A stretch of DNA of 64,000 nt, taken from Corynebacterium maris DSM 45190 (lineage in GTDB: Bacteria; Actinomycetota; Actinomycetes; Mycobacteriales; Mycobacteriaceae). The stretch covers positions 496,001 through 560,000 of the forward strand of contig NC_021915.1 in assembly GCF_000442645.1 (NCBI RefSeq), read 5' to 3'. Shown piece by piece: positions 31,908-39,982 of this stretch. Position 1 is the first letter of the stretch. Each line of letters opens with the position of its first letter. Under the pieces are notes generated by a model that worked only from the letters and a program-made list of their open reading frames with translations, made no database searches and had not been told where the DNA came from. The position numbers and the translations under genes are program-made.

Positions 31908-34121
31908 ATGGTCTCTGACGCCCAACGTGAAGAGATCGCCGGCGTTCCGGCGGAGATCCTTCACCGGATCATGCGGTTGCCCGATCCGACCTTCGAGGCA
32001 GTCAATGAAGCGCTGCCCGATGAGTACCAGTATCTCGCTCAGGCAGTGCTGGACCTCCTGACGGAACCGGCGGAGGAGGAGATCAGCGAGCAGGAACCGG
32101 TGCCCGCGGCTCCCACCCCGGAACTCCAGCCGGAGCCCCAACCGGAGCCCCAGCCGGGCGTCACGGAATACGAAGAAGACGAACCGGTGGAGGAGCCGAC
32201 GCCCGCCGCGCCGGCCCCGGCGCCCGCGCCGACGTCCGGAGCCGCGGCCTTCCTCGCTCAACTCAACGACTCCACTTCAACGGTGGACGATGAACCACAG
32301 GGATTCGATCCGGCGGACCTGCTGCCGATCGAATTAGTGCACCGCTTCGCCCAATACGAGTGGGGCGCCACCGAAGACGCGACCTCGAAGGTGCGCTCGA
32401 AGGTGGTCGCCGCCACCGACGAGAAACCCGCCCACGTGGAGCTGAACTGGGACCCGTGCACCGACGCCAACGACGTGTTGTACCGGGTCGTGTCCACCAC
32501 CATGATCGGGCGCCCGGCGACGCCGGAAGAAAACGACCAGCTGGCCCTGACCGTCGGCAACTTCTACGAAGACCCCATCCGCCCCGGAGAGGCATACCGC
32601 GAGTACCAGGTGTGGGCGTACCCGGCGCAGAGCGCGGACGCCTGTTTCCGGGCCCAGCCGGTGCTCGTGGGGCGCGAACTGGTGATCTTCCCCATCCGCG
32701 ACCTCAGCGTCTCGGCCTCCGACGGCATCATCTCCGGCACCTGGGAATCCCTGCCGGGGCATCACCACGTGCGGGTGTTCGTCTCCGACCTGAAGATCGG
32801 AGGCGCCCCGGACAGCGCCCAGTACGAACTGGGCAGCGGCGTCAGCGAGCGCGATTTCCGCCATAACCCGCAGGTGCAGGGCGTGACGATGCGGGTCGTC
32901 GTCAAGCCCGTCATCCTGCTGGGCGACGGGGTGAGCACCATGACTGGGCCCATCTCGGAGACCCGGATGGTCGACATCATGGGCGACCTCGCCCAAACCA
33001 ACTTCGAGTCGGTGGAACGCGTCGAAACCAACGAAGGCACCCTGGTCCAGTTCTCGATCTACGGCCCGCCGGCCGGTTCCTTCCGCGTGTACTTCACCCA
33101 GCGCAAACCCTCCGACGACCTGTCGTGGAGCGTGCAGCCGATGGAGGCGCTGAAACAGGAAGGCCTCGACGGTCCCGACGTCGCTTCCCAGGACTACGGC
33201 GAAATCAGCCACAACGAACAGTTCGACGCGGATTACCTCTGGCCGGACGGGTGGGACGCCGTCTTCGTCACCCCGGTGACCGTGCTGGGCGAATATGCCT
33301 GGGTCGGCACGACCCACGCCCTGCAGCGGGTGCAGGAAGTCACCGAGCCGGAATTGCGCGAATACGTCGGCTTCCAGCTGGCCACCTTCGGTTGGCCGCG
33401 CGGCGCCAGCATGGTCAAAGTGGAACGTCAGTACCAGGGCGGCGGTGACCGCACCACCGTGAAGGACTTCTCCGAGGAGGACTACACCAAGCACGGCGGC
33501 ATCCGCCTGCAGCTGGACTCCGGAGGTGAAGAAGTCGTGCTGACCCCGCAGAACTCCTACGCCGGCAAGACCACCTACGGCCCGGAGACCGTGCTGGAGT
33601 ACCCGGGCCTGCGGCGTTACCTCTATGACGTGCAGGTCCAGCCCAACGGGCAAGGCAGCCCGGGCGGATTAGCGATCGCGGTCTGGTGCGACCGGCACGA
33701 TGACCTCAACCCGCCGCAGTTCTCCGTCCTGTTCAACGACAGGCGACTGCCCCTGGCGGCGGAGGACCTCCACCACGGCGGCGAGAAACTCCGCGCCGTC
33801 GAAGGCGAACCGGCGGAAGACCCGGCGACAGGGTTTATCCTGCAAACCAGCCGGATCTCCGGCAATGTGGGCGAAGCCGCCCGCTGGTTCATCCCGGCGT
33901 CGGAGTTCAGCGTGCCGGGGTATCTGCGGCTGTTCATGCTGCCGAACGACGCCGTCGCCAACGGCGGCGTGCGCAAGATCATCACCGATGAACGCCTGAA
34001 CAAGCGATTCATCACCGCACAGGACATCGAGGCCATGCGACAGCCCATCCCACCGCCGGCGCCGGTGGAGAACCACAACCAGGAGCCCACCGGACGCCGC
34101 GGGTTCTTCCGACGCAGGTAG
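31908..34121 (+). CDS. Cytoplasmic beta-sandwich (FnIII-like) repeat protein
   Basis: 737 aa, no signal peptide or membrane span. A helical N-terminus (1-60) is joined by a Pro/Glu linker (about 64-116, with QPEPQPEPQP) to several strand-rich repeats. Their spacing resembles fibronectin type III modules (HVELNWDPCTDAND, GIISGTWESLPGHHHVRVFV, GTLVQFSIYGPPAGSFRVYF, YVGFQLATFGWPRGASMVKV). The C-terminus is basic (RRGFFRRR). Such repeats usually bind proteins, so a scaffold role for the neighbouring GTPase and tubulin-like proteins is plausible but inferred. GTGAGGAG precedes the ATG. Confidence 0.68.
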   Translation: MVSDAQREEIAGVPAEILHRIMRLPDPTFEAVNEALPDEYQYLAQAVLDLLTEPAEEEISEQEPVPAAPTPELQPEPQPEPQPGVTEYEEDEPVEEPTPAAPAPAPAPTSGAAAFLAQLNDSTSTVDDEPQGFDPADLLPIELVHRFAQYEWGATEDATSKVRSKVVAATDEKPAHVELNWDPCTDANDVLYRVVSTTMIGRPATPEENDQLALTVGNFYEDPIRPGEAYREYQVWAYPAQSADACFRAQPVLVGRELVIFPIRDLSVSASDGIISGTWESLPGHHHVRVFVSDLKIGGAPDSAQYELGSGVSERDFRHNPQVQGVTMRVVVKPVILLGDGVSTMTGPISETRMVDIMGDLAQTNFESVERVETNEGTLVQFSIYGPPAGSFRVYFTQRKPSDDLSWSVQPMEALKQEGLDGPDVASQDYGEISHNEQFDADYLWPDGWDAVFVTPVTVLGEYAWVGTTHALQRVQEVTEPELREYVGFQLATFGWPRGASMVKVERQYQGGGDRTTVKDFSEEDYTKHGGIRLQLDSGGEEVVLTPQNSYAGKTTYGPETVLEYPGLRRYLYDVQVQPNGQGSPGGLAIAVWCDRHDDLNPPQFSVLFNDRRLPLAAEDLHHGGEKLRAVEGEPAEDPATGFILQTSRISGNVGEAARWFIPASEFSVPGYLRLFMLPNDAVANGGVRKIITDERLNKRFITAQDIEAMRQPIPPPAPVENHNQEPTGRRGFFRRR

Positions 34122-34135
34122 CGAGGAGCTCATCC

Positions 34136-36031
34136 ATGGACAACCGGTTTAGTGACGCCGCGCATTCCCCGGAACCGGCGGCGCAGGCCACCGCCGACGG
34201 GTTCCTCACGTACGCGTCATTCAGCGCGGACGGCGCCCGCGGGCCGAAAGCCGGCTGGCGGGTGGGGCAGCAGGTCGGCGTCAGCGAAGAACTGGCTGCT
34301 GAGCTCATCGAAAAAACCCCGATCCACCTGGCCACGGAAGCCTCCGTGCCCCGTTACGTCGGCGACGAGGAACGCAAGAACCTCATCCGCCGGGCGGTGT
34401 GGGCCACCGTGCCGAAGAGCGGCACGCCGTACGTCTTCATGCATTCCACTCCGGCCGGCACGGACGCCTCGGGCCGCCCGTCGAACGTGTTCTCCACGAT
34501 GTACGTGTTCGCCGAGTCGAACCGGATGAGCGCCTACCCGGTGGAGTTCCTCGGTTCCCCGAGCGTGCTCGTACCGTTCAACGCCGAGGTCAACAACCTG
34601 AAGGTGGCCGGCCCCGGCATTGAGGTCAACGCCGACCTGACGCCGCGCCACGCCTTTGAAAGCCTGATGTCGAACACCCGGCGCGGCTTCAACGCGATCC
34701 GGGACACGGTGCTCACGGTGCTGGATCTGCTGGCCGCCGGAACCCGGGTGGTGATCGCCGATGACCCGAAGAATGCCCCGCACTGGCTGGTGCTTGTGAC
34801 CATGGCCACGGACTCGCTCACCGCCCGCGGCATCACGTTCTCCACCTACGAACGCGGCGCCGCGCTGGCAAAAGACGGTGGTCCCGTGCATGACGTGAGC
34901 GTCGTTCCTGCCAGCGACCACGCCCAACTCGCCGATGCGCACTTAGGTGGGGCAGTGGTCCTCGACGTCACTCAAGCAATGACCCGCGGCCGCTGGCGGG
35001 GAGAGCCGACGCGCTACTCGGACTCGGACGGCGCCGAGGTCGAGGTCTCCGCCCTGGCCGAGCTTTACGCTTTCGTCGTCTCCAGCCCGGCGGCCGCCGA
35101 CCGGTTGCTGCAGGAACCCGTCGTCGGCGGCGCACGCGCAGAGAAGTTGGCCGTGTTGGCGCTCGAAGACAGCGACGCCGCCTTCGAGTCCGTGTCCGGG
35201 CCGTTGGAGGAGACGCTGCGCAACAGCTCTTTAGAAGGCGATCTCGCGCAGAAGATCAACGCGCTGAAACCCGGCCTGTCCGAATCACAGGGACGCCACG
35301 TGAAGAAACGGGAGGAGCAACCGGAACGCCACAGCTACGACGCTTGGACCCCGGCGGCTGCCCCCGCCCACCCGCCACAGCCCGGAGAGAACCCTTTCGC
35401 CGCGTCAGCCCCCGGCGACGGGCAGACGCCGGCGGAAACGCCACCGACGGAAGACGCCCCGGAAACCCCGGCCGGGCTGCTCCCGGCGGTGGCACGCCCC
35501 GTCTCGGAGAAAGAGCTGAGCGATGCCCAGTACCTGCTCGAGACCGCTAAATGGGACTTTGCGCGCCGCAAGCGAATGCCCTGGTACGCGATGACGGAAC
35601 GGCTGCTCATAGCAGCTCCGGAAGACAGCCCGATAGGAAGAGCCCAAACTCACCTGTTCGCGGCCGCCGTGGTCGACGTGATCAACAGCCCGCGGTTACC
35701 GGGGGACGAGGTAGCGGTGCTGCCCTTCTGGCGGCTGTTTCTCCCGGAGTCCACCGCGATGCTGCAGACCGTACTGCAACTCGCGGTAGAACACATCGGC
35801 CAGATCAGCGCCGTGAAAAACCAGCCCAAGGACGGCTTTCGGGATAAAGCCCTCCGGCTCAGCGAGCAGTACCGCAACCCTCACCCGGATTTCGCGAGGG
35901 TCCTGCGCAAGCTCGCCGCCGACATTGCGCCGGGATCCTCAGGGCGCAGCGGCCAGCAGGGCGGACACAGACAACAGACGCCCCCGCACAACCCCTACCA
36001 GTACCCGCCTCACCGCCCGCCCCGCCGGTAA
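34136..36031 (+). CDS. GTPase-associated protein 1 (GAP1)-like protein
   Basis: 631 aa. The N-terminal half matches, from memory, the GAP1-N2 type domain of actinobacterial GTPase-associated systems: LTYASFSADG, STPAGTDASGR (including residues 108-114) and a later block with HW (216-217) and TFSTYERG (FSTY 235-238). A Pro-rich linker with ENPFAAS (about 418-424) separates it from a C-terminal helical domain. The last residues are Pro/Arg-rich. It lies two genes before the TRAFAC-type GTPase, the partnership that defines these systems. Biochemical activity is not known. Confidence 0.7.
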   Translation: MDNRFSDAAHSPEPAAQATADGFLTYASFSADGARGPKAGWRVGQQVGVSEELAAELIEKTPIHLATEASVPRYVGDEERKNLIRRAVWATVPKSGTPYVFMHSTPAGTDASGRPSNVFSTMYVFAESNRMSAYPVEFLGSPSVLVPFNAEVNNLKVAGPGIEVNADLTPRHAFESLMSNTRRGFNAIRDTVLTVLDLLAAGTRVVIADDPKNAPHWLVLVTMATDSLTARGITFSTYERGAALAKDGGPVHDVSVVPASDHAQLADAHLGGAVVLDVTQAMTRGRWRGEPTRYSDSDGAEVEVSALAELYAFVVSSPAAADRLLQEPVVGGARAEKLAVLALEDSDAAFESVSGPLEETLRNSSLEGDLAQKINALKPGLSESQGRHVKKREEQPERHSYDAWTPAAAPAHPPQPGENPFAASAPGDGQTPAETPPTEDAPETPAGLLPAVARPVSEKELSDAQYLLETAKWDFARRKRMPWYAMTERLLIAAPEDSPIGRAQTHLFAAAVVDVINSPRLPGDEVAVLPFWRLFLPESTAMLQTVLQLAVEHIGQISAVKNQPKDGFRDKALRLSEQYRNPHPDFARVLRKLAADIAPGSSGRSGQQGGHRQQTPPHNPYQYPPHRPPRR

Positions 36032-36061
36032 CGGCGCGACACCCAGAAAGGACGAACGCCG

Positions 36062-37057
36062 ATGGCTATTGTCACTCTGCGAGAGAACCAGACGACCACC
36101 ATTCCCGCGGAAGGGATGCTGCATGTGGAAGCGAGCCCCGCGCCGGGCTATTCCCAGCACGTGGCGTTGACATTGGAAGGCGAGGCCACCATCCGACCGG
36201 TGAGCCCGTCGGCCTCGCGCCTGGTGCGGGGCACCGGGCGGATCCGCATCATCGTCAGCCCCCGGGACGGCGACGAGTTCGGGCCCGGCACCACCATCCA
36301 CGTCAACGTCACCCGGGGCCGGCCGGGCACCCCGCAGGTCACCGGCGCGGAGTTCGTGGGCATCACCCTGGACGGCCGTTCCGAAACGGTCATCGGCACC
36401 TTGCACTACGAAGACGACACCCTGGTCATAGAATCCGCGGTGGGCTCCACCCAGGCCGACCAACCCTTCGAAGGCGTCGCAGCGTCGGTGCGGGCCGGGT
36501 TGCGCGCGCTGATCAACCGACACAACATCGACACCTCCATTCTGGAGACCGCACCGACCCCCATCGCGGTGGACTCCAGCGTGTCGATGAAGGCGCAGAC
36601 CACCGAAGAAGACCTGGATCTGGCGGTGAAGCTGTTCATCGGCGCGGTCGGCGCGCTGAAACCGGAGACGTCGTTTTCCGTCCGGGACGACCGGTTGGGG
36701 CGCCCGCTGGAGATGAGCACCCGTGAAGAGCTGATCCAGCATGTGGTCACCGCGGTGCGGTCGGAGGGCAACCACATCGGCGCGGGCGCGCACCGGGAGC
36801 CCGGCTCGCCGGAGAACCCGACGTTTTCCATTTCCGACGAGGAACCGTACGGGCACCAGCCGTACGGACTGAGCATTGTGATCGGTGACACCGTGCGTGA
36901 CGGGCTGCTCGGCGCAACGGACACCCCGGGGGTGCTCCGGGTGACCTCAGAACTACGGGCGACGATGGAGGAAGGCAGCGACGCCTCGAAGAACGCCATC
37001 TACGAACACATTTTGAATTCCTGCATCACGGCGCCAGCTGAAGGAGGGCCACGATAA
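36062..37057 (+). CDS. Cytoplasmic vWA-like protein with beta-rich N-terminus
   Basis: 331 aa. The first 125 residues are strand-rich. The second half begins with a vWA-type MIDAS motif DSSVS (Asp171, Ser173, Ser175 in IAVDSSVSMKA) followed by an amphipathic helix, the layout of a von Willebrand A fold. There is no signal peptide, so unlike the 22686 gene product it is cytoplasmic. It ends 2 bases before the GTPase gene. vWA proteins commonly act as chaperone-like or assembly partners of NTPases; that role is inferred. AGAAAGGACG precedes the ATG. Confidence 0.7.
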   Translation: MAIVTLRENQTTTIPAEGMLHVEASPAPGYSQHVALTLEGEATIRPVSPSASRLVRGTGRIRIIVSPRDGDEFGPGTTIHVNVTRGRPGTPQVTGAEFVGITLDGRSETVIGTLHYEDDTLVIESAVGSTQADQPFEGVAASVRAGLRALINRHNIDTSILETAPTPIAVDSSVSMKAQTTEEDLDLAVKLFIGAVGALKPETSFSVRDDRLGRPLEMSTREELIQHVVTAVRSEGNHIGAGAHREPGSPENPTFSISDEEPYGHQPYGLSIVIGDTVRDGLLGATDTPGVLRVTSELRATMEEGSDASKNAIYEHILNSCITAPAEGGPR

Positions 37058-37059
37058 CC

Positions 37060-38082
37060 ATGACGCATCCGATCAACCCTGACTTTGAAACCCGGTGCCC
37101 GTACACGTTCCGGCCGCTGCAGGACCCCACCGCCACCCATTCAGAGCACGTCGACCGGGAACTGCCGGAAGGGTGGGCGAACTCCATGACGTTGTGCGTC
37201 GCCCTGGCCGGCGCCCGCGCCTCCGGCAAGAGCCTGTACGTCGCCGTGCTGATTAAACTGCTCAAGCAGTTCGCCGAAGACCTCGGCGGCGTGGTGCGCG
37301 CCGCCGACCAGTCCACCGACGAACGCTACGCCACTTATTATGAAACGCCGTTTTTCGAGGAAATGGGCCTGCTGCCCTCCACCCCGCCTGCGGCGTCGTC
37401 GGAGGCGTACCAGCGCGACCCGCTGATCTACGACCTCGGCACCTGGCCGGTGGGAGGAGAGCGGCGTCGAATATTCCTGGTCATTCGCGACGTGGCCGGT
37501 GAAGACCTGGAGAACCCGCCGGTGGACCTGGCGGACCTGGAATTCTTCCGGCACGCCCACGAAGTGGTCTATCTCTTCGACCCGGTCACCGTCCCCGAGA
37601 TCGGTAACTTGTTGCACGGCATCGTCTCCACCGACTCGCTGGGCGCGGACCCGGCTGAGGTCCTGGAAAACTTGTTGCGCATCATCGGCCCGGCCCGTCC
37701 GCGCATGGCTGTCACGCTGTCCAAGTTCGATACTCTGCGCAGCCTGGAAAAACGTCCCGAGTCCGAATGGTCGGCGATCATGGGCAATTACGGCGCGACG
37801 TTCAACCGGCAGCTGAACCCGCCGTACTCGGGCAATGACCCGCAGCTGTTGCACGACGAGGTGCACTCCCTGCTGCAACGGCTGGATGCGCAGCGCATGC
37901 TGAACCTGCTGCGGTTTGAACAGCAGGAGGGACTGAACATCCGGTACTTCGCGACGTCGTCGCTGGGTAAACCGCCGCATGGTTCACACCTGCAGCGCAG
38001 CGGCATCGCTCCGTTCCGCGTGCTGGACCCGCTGCTGTGGCTGTTCTACGACGCCGGTGTGATGGATGGGCCGCTGCGATGA
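37060..38082 (+). CDS. TRAFAC-clade GTPase domain protein
   Basis: 340 aa. The P-loop is GARASGKS (51-58). Switch-II motif DVAGED (144-149) corresponds to DxxG, and SKFD (221-224) replaces the usual NKxD guanine-specificity motif. A CPYTFRPL segment near residue 13 resembles a reduced zinc-ribbon start. This matches, from memory, the double-GTPase (DO-GTPase2) class that pairs with GAP1 proteins. The Ser for Asn in the G4 motif may affect nucleotide specificity. Soluble. It overlaps the next gene by ATGA. Confidence 0.75.
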   Translation: MTHPINPDFETRCPYTFRPLQDPTATHSEHVDRELPEGWANSMTLCVALAGARASGKSLYVAVLIKLLKQFAEDLGGVVRAADQSTDERYATYYETPFFEEMGLLPSTPPAASSEAYQRDPLIYDLGTWPVGGERRRIFLVIRDVAGEDLENPPVDLADLEFFRHAHEVVYLFDPVTVPEIGNLLHGIVSTDSLGADPAEVLENLLRIIGPARPRMAVTLSKFDTLRSLEKRPESEWSAIMGNYGATFNRQLNPPYSGNDPQLLHDEVHSLLQRLDAQRMLNLLRFEQQEGLNIRYFATSSLGKPPHGSHLQRSGIAPFRVLDPLLWLFYDAGVMDGPLR

Positions 38083-38558
38083 CGCAGGCGAACTCCTCCT
38101 CGCCTTTCGGCGACCCCAGTTCCGCGCACACCCCTGATCGCGCCTCGACGCCCACTCGAGATTACCGCACGGGCGACATAGGGCCCGGGAAAAAGAGCGA
38201 CGCGACACGAGTGGAGGTCTCGGTGTTCCGGGCGCCGTGGCCGTTGCTCATCGCCGCATTGCTGGTCATGGTTGCGTGCGTGATCATGGCGTACTGGCTG
38301 ACGGACCTGTGGATCACTGTTCCCGCCGCGCGGGAGTTCACCGTCGTCACCGGCCTCATCATCTTGGGCGTGGTCCTCGGCGTGATCTTCACCGTGTTGA
38401 CGCTGCGCACGCATCACAGCGGCCGAATCGGCGTGACGCTGTGGGCGGTGGGTGGGCTGTTGAGCTTATTGCACGAAGAGCTCTGGCCCGTCGCCCTGCT
38501 CGGCATCGGGGCCACCGTGCTGGTGTGGTTGCCCGCGAGCTCGCGCTGGGTGTTCTGA
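38079..38558 (+). CDS. Small four-span membrane protein with SPFG motif
   Basis: 159 aa. The start overlaps the GTPase stop (ATGA), so 38079 is preferred over an upstream codon at 38037. A polar N-terminus of about 50 residues with SSPFGDPSS precedes about four hydrophobic segments (near 54-73, 88-110, 116-131 and 135-151). No family was recognised. It ends the nine-gene operon and shares the PFG motif with the first gene, so the operon is bracketed by membrane proteins of similar tail type. The 38-bp gap to the convergent gene shows no clear hairpin. Confidence 0.7.
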   Translation: MTQANSSSPFGDPSSAHTPDRASTPTRDYRTGDIGPGKKSDATRVEVSVFRAPWPLLIAALLVMVACVIMAYWLTDLWITVPAAREFTVVTGLIILGVVLGVIFTVLTLRTHHSGRIGVTLWAVGGLLSLLHEELWPVALLGIGATVLVWLPASSRWVF

Positions 38559-38596
38559 CGGGGCCCGGGTCGCCGACGACAGACATCCCATCTTAG

Positions 38597-39937
38597 TTAA
38601 ATGCGCAGCTCTGTTCGGGTCGCGTTCAATCCGTCCTGTTCACCGATCAACCCGAAGAGGGAATACGCCCGGGTGACCGCCATGGTCGACTGTTCCATCT
38701 GGCTCTCGTCGCCGGTCTCGTGGGACAGACTGGCCAACGCCTTCGCCTGGACCACGAGTAGTCGGGCCATGAGGCGGCGCTCGCCGTCATCTTTGAGTGA
38801 CCCCTCGGGGAACACTTCGGTGACCTGTGCGATGGCGTCGACGGCCTGCGCCGACTGCCGGGCGTCCAAAAACAAGAGGGCCAGCGCCCCGGCGCTGCGC
38901 GCCCGCGGAGCGAAGTCCTGCACCACCTGTGCGTGACGCGCCGCCTCGGAGGCGCGCTCGTAGGCGTGGTAGAGGTCTTCGTGAGAACCGGAGGCACGCA
39001 GCCGCAACGCCATCTCCACCAGGGCCCAGACAAGGCCGGGATAATCGGCCGTCCGCTCACACCACGTCGCGCTTCCTTCGAGCAGTCGCATAGTCAGCCA
39101 GGGGGCTTCCTGGCGCTGCACGAGGAACTCGGCGCCTTCTTTGACCAGATCGGAGGCGTCCGGAGGCGACAGCTCGTCGAGCTGCCGCTGGAACTGAGCC
39201 AACAGACCGGGCGTCTGCTGACTATCCGGTTCGGACAGCAGCAGGCCGAGCATGTTCTTGGCGTGGTGGGCCGGGTCGGCGGCCGCGCGCTCCGCCCGTT
39301 CCCGCTCGATGCGTTCCTTTTCCGCCTGCTCCCGGCGAGCGACTTCGCGTTCCTCCCGCTCCGCGCGCTCCGCCTGGGCGATCTCGGCGTCGCGCCGGGC
39401 CTTTTCTTCTTGGGCGGCCTCACGGGCACGTACCACTTCTTCGCTGAAGATATAGGGGGCGAACCCCTCGATTGCGCTGATGCGGTGGTTCCGGTCTTCC
39501 GAGCCGGGCGGCAGTCGGGTGATCTCGTCCCAGGTGGGATCCAGGTTGAGGCGGCGGCCGGCGGTGTGGGCGGCGATGAACTCATCGTCCGCCTGCTGCG
39601 GCAGGTCCAGCAGGTGGTACATGATGCCCAACGCCAGGTGGTCCTCGTGGCGGTCTGTCTCTGCCCCAGAAAGGAAGGACGCCAGCGCAGAGATGCGCAG
39701 TGAACTCATGCCGGTTTCCACGGAATCGGTGGTCTCCAGCAGAATCCGACCGCGGACCTTCGCGGCGTGCGCCAGCACCGTCAGTTCGTTGACTGACTGA
39801 GGAAGTTCACCGTCGGGATACAGGCGGAGCACCAGCTCGGTGGCGACGACTAACGGGTCGGTGGAGACAGGTACGCCCACCTGGTTTCTGGCGGCGATGG
39901 CCTTTAATTCGGCGACGGGGTTATCAACTTCTGCCAT
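38597..39937 (-). CDS. Helical repeat protein, paralogue A
   Basis: 446 aa, soluble, mostly helical. Residues 1-165 align with the neighbouring gene (shared GR.LLE.TD, a leucine-rich helix and RHEDH followed by YHLL). Residues about 171-220 form a charged Glu/Arg/Ala coiled coil. The C-terminal part is TPR-like helical. It converges on the GTPase operon. The minus-strand TAGATT lies exactly 7 bases before the ATG and there is no ribosome site, so a leaderless transcript is likely. Function unknown. Confidence 0.65.
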   Translation of the reverse strand: MAEVDNPVAELKAIAARNQVGVPVSTDPLVVATELVLRLYPDGELPQSVNELTVLAHAAKVRGRILLETTDSVETGMSSLRISALASFLSGAETDRHEDHLALGIMYHLLDLPQQADDEFIAAHTAGRRLNLDPTWDEITRLPPGSEDRNHRISAIEGFAPYIFSEEVVRAREAAQEEKARRDAEIAQAERAEREEREVARREQAEKERIERERAERAAADPAHHAKNMLGLLLSEPDSQQTPGLLAQFQRQLDELSPPDASDLVKEGAEFLVQRQEAPWLTMRLLEGSATWCERTADYPGLVWALVEMALRLRASGSHEDLYHAYERASEAARHAQVVQDFAPRARSAGALALLFLDARQSAQAVDAIAQVTEVFPEGSLKDDGERRLMARLLVVQAKALASLSHETGDESQMEQSTMAVTRAYSLFGLIGEQDGLNATRTELRI

Positions 39938-39944
39938 GGGACCA

Positions 39945-39950
39945 AATCTA
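39945..39950 (-). promoter_or_regulatory. -10 box for leaderless paralogue A
   Basis: TAGATT on the minus strand, 7 bases before the ATG. Confidence 0.5.
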
Positions 39951-39982
39951 ACGCACCACGGCGATTCCTGGCGCGTCTTCGC

